Assembly: GCF_910592395.1 (NCBI RefSeq)
Contig: NC_088317.1
Coordinates: 15,626,001-15,690,000 of the forward strand
DNA: 64,000 nucleotides
Source: Lineus longissimus
Lineage: Eukaryota; Nemertea; Pilidiophora; Heteronemertea; Lineidae
Reading direction: 5' to 3'
In this document: in pieces, positions 21,285 through 31,650 of the stretch
Numbering within the stretch: position 1 is the first letter of the stretch
How the letters are laid out: every line of letters begins with the position of its first letter
Program-made: the position numbers and the translations under genes
The notes under the pieces: model-generated
Seen by the model: the letters and a program-made list of their open reading frames with translations, nothing else
Database searches by the model: none
What the model was told of the DNA's origin: nothing

Positions 21285-21881
21285 GGCCGCGTATCCATAG
21301 GGTATGCCCTTGTGTAGTGTGGCGTTATGGCGTAACAGCCTTGTGACCTGGCACTATGCCCTGAGTCTCCATTGGATATTCCTTTTTGGTCATGGTAGGC
21401 CTACGTAGTCCTCATTTCGCAGCGGTCAATCGCGTTTATCTGCACGCTGTCATTATTTCAGAAGACAATTTCTTATGAATATTGAAAATGAAAATACAAG
21501 TAACTTGTATTTTCACTTGCAACATCAAATTGACATGTACATGTATATAAAAACCTGACTTAAGCAACAAATTACAGGTTCGTGCTTGTTATGATAATCA
21601 TCAGTTTCGGGGTCCCAGAGTAGTTCCCGTTGATGAACCTCTTGAATTAATTTCGCCTCAGACATTGCTTCCGTGTTGTTCACTCGCAAAAGAATGGACA
21701 TGTTCAATCCCAATATGGGCCTATATTCCCAATCCACAGTGCATATATGCCCGCAATGTGACACGGCATAACCTATGGGAACGATCAATAACACCAACGA
21801 AGGTTCATTGTCCGTGTGGCGCGCCAGGCGGTAAAAAGGGAATGTTGTGCAGGGCACGGAACAGCCTATGGATACGCAGCC
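21285..21881 (-). mobile_element. Nested PIF/Harbinger-like MITE, 597 bp, TAA duplication
   Basis: The left end GGCCGCGTATCCATAGGG and the inverted right end GGCTGCGTATCCATAGGC form the terminal repeats. TAA flanks both ends (21282-21284 and 21882-21884). The element sits inside the one at 20896-22229, so it inserted later. A MADF-domain fragment on the minus strand sets its orientation. Confidence 0.85.
21525..21665 (-). pseudogene. MADF-domain fragment (Harbinger accessory protein)
   Basis: From ATG at 21665 the minus strand reads 46 codons including LIQEVHQRELLWDPETDDY, then HNK. This is the N-terminal half of a MADF (Myb/SANT-like) domain: I-x-x-V-x-x-R-x-L-L-W-D-P-x-x-x-D-Y. Harbinger transposons carry a second gene for a MADF/Myb-like DNA-binding protein that helps the nuclease. 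The fragment loses homology after HNKH and soon stops, so it is a relic or first exon. Confidence 0.7.
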
Positions 21882-22548
21882 TAAAGGAGTTGCGGCTGAC
21901 TGACAAGCCGTCACACAAAAACTTCTAGAAAAGGTTTCATCACCCTACGAAGCAAGACACTCACTTGAGAGTTGCTATACCTGCTTCTTGTTCAAGTCAC
22001 ATGAACTCCGGTAGATCACATGACGCAAATCCTATTTCTGATTGGCTGAAGAGTTTGCAACATTTTTACAACATGCAACAAAGAATTGCATTGCATTTAA
22101 TTTGCAACAATTTTACAACATGTTGCAAGACGCGTTTTGCTCTGTACACACTACGCAACATTTTTGCAACATTTGTTGCAACTGGAAATGTAAAAATGTT
22201 GCTAATATTTTACTAGTGTACACAGGCCTTTAGGCAATAATAGAGTTGGGTAGAGCATTTTGTTAATGTTACCCTTTTAGTTAGGGAAACTGGTGCCTTC
22301 TGCATTAGGTGGACCCCACTTACTCATCTGTCAGACCGGCCTCACACGTCGGCATTAGAGTTTAAGGTCCAGTCTGCGAGATTTACCCATTTCTACCCAG
22401 CCAAAAGCGGGTGATTGGGCTAGTCTCTCCATGTGATTCAATTCGCATGGATTCTTGTGTCCCGGTGCTGAAAGGATCCCTCCACAAGGGCAGACTACAT
22501 CCGGTGGCACTGAAGTATGGAAGAAAGACAGAAGACGACCAATTTGCG

Positions 22549-22575
22549 AAAAGGATCATCATCATCATCATCATG
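22549..22575. repeat. ATC microsatellite
   Basis: A short run of atc triplets ending in atcatgg. Confidence 0.85.
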
Positions 22576-22804
22576 GTAACAGCTGAGGATGAATCATGTT
22601 GCTGTGTGTAGAATTGATGGTCCAATATAGGTTAGGTTATCTGTTTGCGCACACATTGCAAGGGTGGAGCTTGCTTGAAGTAGATTGCGCCAGTCTACCG
22701 TAATTCACTGTTATACATCCAGAAGCTAATATCCTTAGGCTTTGAGTCCTTAGTTTAGTAGAGTTTGACGAGTAATGTAATATATACGAACAACGCAGCA
22801 ACAA

Positions 22805-22840
22805 CTCAGCTGAGCGCCAGGCCCTTGGGCCTCTTGTTAC
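22805..22840. repeat. 3' end of hairpin-headed repeat with GGCC palindrome
   Basis: CTCAGCTGAGCGCCA, then the palindrome GGCCCTTGGGCC (22820-22831), then TCTTGTTA. The AGCTGAGC block equals the right arm of the hairpin at 19445. The arrangement arm + GGCC palindrome also ends the repeat starting at 41089. Confidence 0.6.
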
Positions 22841-22842
22841 TC

Positions 22843-24431
22843 TTAGTGCTGATCGGTCATACCCCTTGGGCCTGGCCGTAACCTTGCATACTGGTTGTCT
22901 CGATGCCGTATGACCATGTATATATCTACTGGACTGGTTTGTTGCACCATGTCGAAGGAATTTTATGTAGAGATCAAGACACTTCCCTCGCATCACAATC
23001 TACACCTCAAAAGAATGGTTGTAAAAATCCTTGCCATGATTCCCGGTTGCCCCTATGTTGTGACAATGCATGCATCAATGGCCTGGGATGTTGCAACCTA
23101 CACTTCAAAGGAATGCGAAGTCTAAATCACATTTATTTTTTGTCCCCAGGTTGTGACTTTCCTAACAGCAATTGCAGACCATTTCCCTGGTGATAGTGTT
23201 TTGTCATCTTAAAAATGAGCACCAGGACAAAGCACCAAAAACCTACCACTTAAGATCAGATCAGAAGTTACCTACGTGGTGCCAGTACCCACAAGTGCAT
23301 GATTGACACCTAGATCATTTGAAGAAAAAATTGGCAGCAGAACCATGTGTGCATGGAGGGAGCTGGTATTATAATATAAATACTGTGGAGACGCAATGTA
23401 TTATTGGTCGTCCCAACATTGGGGGCTTTCATCCCCACCAGCCATATCAGATGGCCAACTGGTTTCCCTCACTCGACCAGAAAAGTCATCAAAAGATACG
23501 AAAGATGTTGAGATTCAGATTACATTTGCTTGTTGTCTGCTGGATTCTGACCATCCATATGCTGAGTTGTTGCAGTCCCAGAACCATCGATAATTCTAGT
23601 ATTTATGATGCACCTACTGTCACAACCTAATTCAGCTGGTTATTCAGGGTTATTTGCCTCTGATTTATCTGGTTATATCCTGGTGCAAACCTAATTTCTC
23701 AACATGACAAAATACTTTCACCAGGGATATGGTCTGCAATTTGCTGTTAGGCGAATTGCCCAATACTAGTTTAACTTCTTTCTTCCAACTTAACCTTATT
23801 TTAATTCTCACCATAAACCCAATTACTTGAAGTATATTATCGGTTTTTGTTCTCACTGGTAAATTCTGACTGTATGAAGAAAATAAAGGAGATAGAATAA
23901 AAAAGATAGAAAAATTATGAATTTGAATAATGTAACTATCTCTCACTGGGCGAAATCAAAAATTCAGACTCTTTAAGTAGAATATAAATTGGAATATTAC
24001 TTCGTTTGTCAAAAATGAGCTTTTGAAGCCCAATGAAATATGGAAAGCTTGATTGATCAGAATCTTTGAAATGAGGGATTCATTGCACTACCATAAAATA
24101 CTGTTTGTAAGTTATGTTAGAAAAATACATGAGGGATCAGCATCTTCTTCCTGTGTGAGTAGGCTTAAAATCCGGACGCAGTTTCCTGCACAAATTTTCT
24201 GTTCAACTTGCGGCATGGTAAAGGCCTACGCTGTTCCTTCGAAAATTGAAATTTGCAACTTTATTTTAAAAATTTAAAATTTTGTAAATACTAAGTCGAT
24301 ATAAACTTCAGCATTACCATGATGTGGACAAATAGCATGTATGAACAGCATGTTCTCCCCTTCTTCTGTTTAAGTCCTCATCTAGCCAGATCATAAAACA
24401 GAATAAACAAATACTATAAATATCAAGTTTC
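22843..24431. other. No gene accepted; cysteine-rich frame at 22903-23193
   Basis: A 96-codon ATG frame contains ten Cys, but it coincides with a diverged ~100-bp duplication (ctacacctcaaaagaatgg and ctacacttcaaaggaatgc). Frames at 23319-23630 lack support. The rest is AT-rich. Confidence 0.4.
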
Positions 24432-24525
24432 AGCAATTTTGTATGCATAATAACTGCACTACAGCATTGTTAATGCCGAAGTAGCCACCTGTGCCACCAG
24501 TAAACACACCAATGGTGTACCCCTT
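24432..24525 (+). repeat. Dispersed repeat, copy 2 of 2
   Basis: Matches 7741-7835 in its GCATAATAACTGCACTACAG, CCACCAGTAA and AATGGTGTACCCCTTTAA blocks. A frame at 24491 lies across it and is not considered a gene. Confidence 0.55.
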
Positions 24526-27477
24526 TAAGAGTGAATTTGCAAAATCTTTAAAGTTTGCTCATGAAGACCAAATGCATTTCATCAAATGTTATTTGGAACA
24601 AGTTATAAGTAAGAATTTGCTGATCGTGACTTTTTCGTTTGGCCTCGCATTTCGAATTCTTACATTATCTGGCACTTTGGGATGAAAACAGCCATGAGCC
24701 GCAGTAAGCCTGCTCCATTAACCTTCGTAAACCTGTTGAGCCAGAACTTGCAACTTAGGCCTACTAGGAGCGTTCAGTCTTCCTAAAAGTTGTTACAAGT
24801 TGCTTCTTGTTTATTAACCATTGCATGCTGCATGTGTCTTGCAGAATAAGTCAGCCTCTCAAGCTGTTCAGGATCAAAACTTCAAAAAGAGTCTTCGAAA
24901 CAAAACATGTGGACTTGTTCTGAGTCCTTGCTGGATGCTGGTATTCTGGAACTGGTATAGTCAAAGGAAAAGTCAGATCACATCCCTATAAAGATCGCGG
25001 CTGACTAAAGGCAAGACAATCCTCAAAACTTGATAAACTAATCGATTGCCAACATTTGCATAGTGTGCTGAGGATGTAAGAATTAAAATTTGGATCAATG
25101 CTTTGTCAATTTAAGTATGACACAGTGCAGAAAACCCTAAAATACCTCAGGAATATCTCTGATGACACTGCTTGCAAATATACTCCAGTTTTCGCAGATG
25201 AGACCACTGAACCCTGAAATTTATATCTTGCTGGAGATTTCTTTTCAATGTCATACAAAAATAAAGAGTTAATCTAAAGTTCTGGTACATGTACGGACCA
25301 TTTTGCCATATATTTTGCTACATCCCTTGGTGAAGTCTTTCCACTCAATCAACACAAGCCGAAAATCACATCATGATTCCGGACATCAAATATATCATTA
25401 CAAATGATGCTCGTAATTAGCAAAAAAAGCGTAAGCTATGGATTTTTCATTTGTCAGTGTGGCCGAAAGTCGGTTTCATCAAAACTTGGTGTCTTTTTTA
25501 TGTACATCAGTGTATAGTGAATCATCCAGAATTTTAATCAAGACACCTTGGTACCATGTTGAAAGTCTGTTTCACTTAAAATTTTGTAATAGTGGGTGTA
25601 TATGAATGTACAGTACAGTACATAGAATTTCCATCAAGTTTGATTGATCTCAATATAAGTTAAAGTATGTTCCACGCCAGGCTGCACTGATACAGGTACT
25701 GTGTAATGAATGTACTGTACATCACGTACAATTTCCACAAAGTTGGAGTGGTTTGGACAGAAGTAACAAGGATTCCCTCGGCTTTGATTCCCAAGCACAT
25801 AATCTCAACCCGGCAAAAGCATCCAGCTCGTTCAGTGTTAAATTGTCGATGATTGGCGTATAATAAGTTAGATCAGTCAGCTGTGTGCGGCAACAGACAG
25901 CGACCGGTCGTACGGCGGCTCGAGAGTCTGACGAATTGATTTGCTGGAGCCTGTCAATGTGCAATCGTCGACGATGTTAGTTTGTGTGTCCTATTGTGTT
26001 GTTACAAGCGTAATGTTCTCTGCTATTTCGGATTAAGATCATGATAATGTGAAATATTTCTGCTGAATTTCGTGTTTCTGCTTTCATTTCTGTGTCCTAC
26101 CTGTTTCAGTTTTCTAAAACTCGATATTGGATATTGAAATGTACTTTGGATAACAATGCCTACAGATGTGGATTATTGTGGTATTCGATACTGTTCATTG
26201 TTGTGAATGTATGATTTGTGCATGCGTGTTTAATACCGAGCAAATCCGTTTTCAGTGTTCTCATAAGCAATCTTCAAAAGATTAGAGTAGTCAATGATTA
26301 AAAGGTGGACTAAAGGCTGGAGTGAGGAGGTCTGGTTAGTTTTCTGTGGGTCACCATGGAGTATGTCCAGTGGGTCTGGTTTGACGTTGTGATGAAATGG
26401 TTCCTCTTACTTCACTTGCCTGAATAGCAAGACATGTACTGTGAGATAGGGACAGGTCGTGCATGATCCATGGGCTGTGTATCCATTGGCTGTTTTCCTT
26501 GTGAACTTTTTGGTGTAGCATTTAGGTGCCAATTGGGTTTATTGCCCTAGTGACTCCGTCATTGGCCAGTGGTAGAGCCCATGCAATCTACTCATGTTTC
26601 TCTCTTGGTGGGGTCTTTTGATTGCCTTTGCATATAGACACCAGATAAAAGGAACCTCAGTTTTACGTCTTATTCGAATGACCTGTGAAATAATTTTAGT
26701 TCCTTATCATCCAGGAATACTGAAGTACAATCCCGGGCTCTCGCCAAATTCAAACCCGGGTGAGTTTTTGGCAGCAGTGTTAACCACAAGGCTATGACAT
26801 GTACGAGGCTCCATTTGAATTCAATATAGGAAGCTTACATCTTATAAAATATTAAAAGGTGGGCAATTTATTCATGAAATCATGCTTGTCACGAGATCGA
26901 TGAAAACGTTCGAAATTTATGAAATGAAACTGACCACTTAGGTCCCTGGATAGACGAACTCAGTTTATGTCCAACATGTTCAATGATTAGTATAGATTGG
27001 TGTATCAAGTGCTGAATGACCACCCAACCAAGGAACACAGTGGCCATTCGATTGATTTGTCATCGTTTTCAATGCTCGGTCAATATAGATTGTCAGAGCT
27101 AGGATTGCGGCTGAGTGATGGTTTGCTGTGACCTTGTCATGTCACTTTTGGAGTATCTTTTTTAAAAAGTCCAATTTTGCCATGAATGATTGGTTTTTCG
27201 CAGAAAGATTTGTTGAAAAAGTAGGATGTTTGGCATTTTGATTTGCTATTCTAGGAGTAATTGGGTAATCCATGTGTGGATAGTGAAAAGAGAGAATACT
27301 GTGAACTGCCTTGTTTTCTTGCCTCTATATTTTTGTGATTTGCAAAAATTTCTAAAAAGTTAAAAAATTTCCCGAGTTTATGAAATTTGCTTTAGTGTTC
27401 CAATAAAAGATCTTTTTGCGATCATGGTTGTACTATTCATGAAAGCGACGAAAATATAACGCCTGTAAAAATCTCAC
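24526..27477. other. No gene recognised; CpG-richer patch near 25770-25990
   Basis: Most is AT-rich. The patch at 25770-25990 has many CpGs (cgaccggtcgtacggcggctcg) and an open minus-strand frame of 80 codons with protein-like composition. No splice sites or family could be assigned. Around 25440-25745 short blocks (tacagtacagtacat, aatttccatcaagtttg) repeat weakly. Confidence 0.4.
26735..26810 (-). mobile_element. tRNA-derived SINE head fragment
   Basis: On the minus strand, CATAGCCTTGTGGTTAACAC resembles an A box and D-arm, and CACCCGGGTTTGAATTTGG resembles a B box with its T-stem. The CCGGG stems around the B box are well formed. No body could be tied to another copy. Confidence 0.45.
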
Positions 27478-28065
27478 AGTTTACAGTATTGTGTGTCCCA
27501 TGTTCATTTCTACAGTTGGCCATCAATCCTAACATCTCCGTTCCACTGTGGCTTTCTTGGAGAAAAAACTGGGGCGATATGAAGAATGATGGGATTTTCT
27601 TATGTCAGTTCTGCTGTTCTCAGGCAATCTCATCTGCCGGTGCAGACATATTGCAGGTCTTGCATATGGATGTTGTATGTAGCCATCTGATCTTTCATTT
27701 GGTACTTGTAATATTGCATAAAAAGGGAATGTTTGCTGATGGAAAAAAAATTTTTTGGCGTTAAGATATTGTATTTTGGCCGATTGGCAGTTTTTCAGTG
27801 GGATATAACTCCAGTGAAAATTTTACAGTTGACTGCATTGTCCCATGTTCTTTTCTACGGTTGGCCATCAATCCTAACATCTCCGTCCCTCCGTGGCTTT
27901 CTTGGAGAAAAACGCTGGGGTGATATGAAGAATGATGGGATTTAGAATTGCCAGTTCTCCAGGTTGTTAGCCAATCTCATCTACCGGTGCAGACATATTG
28001 CAGGTCTCGAATATGGATACTGTATGTAGCCATCTGATCTTTCATTTGGTTCTTAGTAGAGAAGG
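27478..28065. repeat. ~346-bp tandem duplication
   Basis: Copies start near 27493 and 27839. Shared blocks in order: tgtcccatgttc, ttggccatcaatcctaacat, gtggctttcttggagaaaaa, gatatgaagaatgatgggat, ccggtgcagacatattgcag and gtatgtagccatctgatctt. The copies are about 85-90% alike. Frames at 27489 and 27733 are by-products. Confidence 0.9.
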
Positions 28066-31000
28066 TTTGCAGATGGAGTCATGTTTAGATAATGTATTTT
28101 GTCCGATTGGCAATTTTTCGGTGGGATATATTTTCATGTGAGCATTGCGTGTCTGATGTTCCGTTCAGCTGGAGGTGGCTGTCCGGCCGAGTTAGTTGAG
28201 ACAATATTTTCTGAAAAACTTCAGGATCTGTCTGGATTTTCATCACGTTTTGTGGCAGTTGATGGAGTGTTCGTTAAAAAAAATGAGGATCTGTCTGAAT
28301 TTAATTCCAATTTGTGTCAGTTTGTGAAAAATTGGCGATCTTTCTGAATTTCAATCTCATTTTGTTTCAGTTATTGCTATATTTTGTATTAAGAGAATCG
28401 AGGATCTGTCTGGATTTTTATCACATTTTGTATCTAATTCTAATGGAATATGGTAATTTAGTATGGAATATGGTATTTTGGAACACACAATTAAAATCTC
28501 AACTATTTTCCCCTCCTACATTTTTCAGAATCCTACAACATGTACAATATGGGTGTCACTAAAACTCCGGCCATTTTTGTTGGTCTTTCCACCTTCCCGA
28601 GAAAGACCATCCCCCTCATGCAAAGGCATATGGTAATGCACCTAAAAATAGGCAATATCATTTGGCAGGAGAAACACGTATTGCCTTTTCATACAGCCAT
28701 CTGACATCTTAGATTAAAAAAACTAAGGATGATTGGTGTTTTCAATTACATATTGTGGCGGAATTGGAAGTTTTTCATGCACAGATAAAGGAATACATTT
28801 GCATATGCCAATATACGGAAGAAGTGTCCCACGTTCGTGTTGAGTAACTCAAGGAGTAATAGAAAGTAACGTCTTCAGTTGATGCGTCTATTTTATTCCA
28901 CGGTTTAAGAATACTGTTGCAGTGTTCTCTTAATTCAAACCATGCCGAATGTGCTATTTCACAAAACCAGGGCCTATAATCATGATAATAGCGGTATATT
29001 TCCCAGTTTGCAGTAAGCCGTGTGTGTGACCTATTGTTACAAGTATTGAGGATATGAAGTACTGTTTTCGTCACGTTCGTTGCCATCTGTCTGTCTGTGG
29101 GTCTGTGGGTCTGTGGGTCTGTCCATCTGTCTGTCTGTGTACACTTGCTTGTGTCCACTTCCAAACAATTCCACACCCCTCCATACCTCCACCCCAAACT
29201 TCACCCACTGCTGGCTGTTGCAGGCTCCAATTGATATGCTTGTTGACAGATTTGTTTATGTCACCTTGTTTGACACCGTGGTCTGACAAATGTTGAAGAA
29301 ATTCCAATTTACCCTTGTTAGAGGTGTCTAGTCTTTATTTATGCTTTAAGTATATGTGGTGGATTTAAACGTCAAATTGCTTCACAAACATTGGTTTTCC
29401 CCGAGACATAATACAAAACTGCACATTATGTACTGTACTCTGGCGAATCTTCCCAGGGTCTCTGTCTAGACTAGGCCTACAAAATAATTAAGATCAAAGC
29501 ATAGTCGACATGTTCTCTGTCTTGGTGCAAGTCAGTATGTCATTGAGCAAAACAAAATATTTGCATGTTTTTGTGCAATTTTCTTCTCCACCAAAGCAAA
29601 CAGTGTAAAGTTCTTGTCGGAAACATTAGCATGTTCTGATTTGGAATTGGAAAGGCCGAATTGAAGGACAGAGTGGATAAAAAATCAGGTGCTCCTGGTA
29701 GTGAACCATTTCGTGATAAGTACATTGCACAATTTGTCAAGACGATTTCCCCAGGAATGTGCATTACATGGAACGGCTGCAACCATATCGTGAAATTGTC
29801 TGGAATATTCTAGTGACGTGAATCTTTACCCTAAGGAGGTTCATTTTGTGACTTTACTCTGGACGTAGGGTATGCATATCCGGTTTTGACTTCACTGTTG
29901 CACCGGTCATTTGGGCTTGAGCGTTGATGCCCGTCTTCTACCACAGATGTCTTGATGACTTCCTTTCCTTTCTGTAAGGCATTCACACAAAACCAGATCC
30001 TGGTGATCAGAAACTGACAGATGAAGGAGATATGTTGAATAGTCATGCACTCACAGGTCTGTGCAGCCCGCACTCTCAAAACTGCACAAAATCGTGGCCA
30101 TCAAGTCATATTCTTACACCCAGATGTCAAGTGACATGAGAAAACTGTCATTGGCTGATGACCTATGTTGTTGGGGGCTGTTATTCAAGCTGTGTTGGTC
30201 AAGTTAGTGGCTGATCCAAAGGTCACGCTCACTTCTCCTTAGTGGTGAGTTATTGCGGTCATTTCTACACGGTCGCTTTCATCGAGACAACATCTGGTTC
30301 GTCCCATTAGCCTTGTCGGCAATCGAAGTATTCTTCAACACCATAAATGTTTTGCCGAGGAACGAATGCCATTAGTTATATCCGACTAGAATTTGATATC
30401 TCTGTTGGGAGTTATGCCGGCGTTAGGAACTCATATAAGTATTAATATGGTGTCATGTGGAGTCTTTATGATGTCGAGAGGGAGGATGCCAATTAGGAAG
30501 TCTTGCTACAAAATTTCAGCATGGTCCTGCGTTCAATTGGGTTTATGGTCCTATTGAGTCGTTTGGTGGTAATGAAAGTTAAGGGTTGACGATAGGCACC
30601 ACCATTCTTGGTGGAACTTGAAATCCTGAAGCAATTAGAACTTCTCCAAATCGAGTGGATTCCCGTTGCACTCGCCAGGTGCATGGAATTGACCTCAGCA
30701 ACAGGTTAAAAAGTTTTGAAAAAAACAAAACAAATCACAAAAACAAAGCCATACAGAGTGCTAGCGTGTCACAGATGTTTTGGTGGAAAACCTGGATTAT
30801 CTGATCGATATGTCATTGAATTGTAACAGAAGAAAACAGAGAGGTGACATGAAAAATGTCATCATGAAAAAGTTCAGTTATTATGCTATGGGTGTGGCTC
30901 TATTGATTAGTGATACAATCCCAGTCACGATTGACGTGGACTCTGCCTGTGTGAGCTGTGGGCAACTTCTGCTCTTGTACCGCGTTAGTTGCTGACATAT

Positions 31001-31375
31001 TTCTGTGAAGGGTCGCGTATGTTACGTGTGACATATGCGTAGGTTGCGGGTACACTGTACGTAGCTGTCGTAGGTCTCTGCCAAATTTAACACTTTTCTA
31101 GTATCCTTGGCCTGCTTGCAAGAAATATTGGTGCCTTGGATTCCAAGTTTGCTGCTATCAAAATTTCTGTACGGATATTTTTCTTGCCAATTCCATGTTC
31201 TCTCGAATTGCACCTTGATGTCATGATTCATTAGGCCTTTAGATTTATCAGCTACAAGATCAGATTACTTACATAATTGTGTAGTCTATTTCTCACCATT
31301 AGTTTGCTCAATGTGTAAAGAGGCGTAATCCAAATGATAATTCTTGGATGGTATCTACTCAGGTGAATGAGGAAG
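28066..31375. other. No gene recognised; short repeats
   Basis: At 28220-28440 the phrase aggatctgtctggatttt recurs four times. At 29080-29140 there is a CTGTCTGTGGGT-type microsatellite. The remainder is AT-rich without supported frames. Confidence 0.45.
29085..29142. repeat. GTCT/GGGTCTGT microsatellite
   Basis: Imperfect runs of ctgt and tgggtctg units. The frames across it on both strands are compositional artefacts. Confidence 0.85.
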
Positions 31376-31650
31376 ATCAGTGGCATAGTGTTTAGAGTGC
31401 CGGGCTCACAATCAGGAGGGCTTGGGTTAGACTCTAGGAAGGATTACTGTTGTTTCTTCTCTGTGTCCATGAGCAAGACATCTAAACATTGCTTCTCTCG
31501 AACCAGGAGTAAATGGCTACCAGTTCTGACTTGGCAGTTAACCTGCGATAGACCAGCATCTTTTCTAGGGGGGGGGGTCGGGGGTTTCAACCTATCTAGC
31601 AGTTCCTAGTGATACTTCCGGTAGCCTAAATAAAATGGAATGGAAATAAA
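31376..31650 (+). mobile_element. tRNA-derived SINE (family 1)
   Basis: The head carries TGGCATAGTGTTTAGAGTGC (A box) and GGGTTAGACTC (B box). The body shares AGGAGTAAATGG and TGCGATAGACCAGCATC with the minus-strand copy at 285-576. A G-run follows, then an A-rich end with aataaaatggaatggaaataaaatga. The order tRNA head, conserved body, A-rich tail is that of a SINE. Confidence 0.72.

Larger units (their letters stand above)
20896..22229 (+). mobile_element. PIF/Harbinger-like element, 1,334 bp, TTA duplication
   Basis: The ends are AGCAGGGTGTACACTAGTAA and, inverted, AGGCCTGTGTACACTAGTAA, and the match continues through AATATTAGCAACATTTT. TTA flanks both sides (20893-20895 and 22230-22232). 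Subterminal copies of GCAACATTTTTACAACA lie at both ends. Inside the left part, 21123-21251 encodes 42 residues with a hydrophobic stretch then KRRKRRR, like the basic N-terminus of Harbinger nucleases. The rest of the transposase is missing. A second element is inserted at 21285. Confidence 0.85.
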
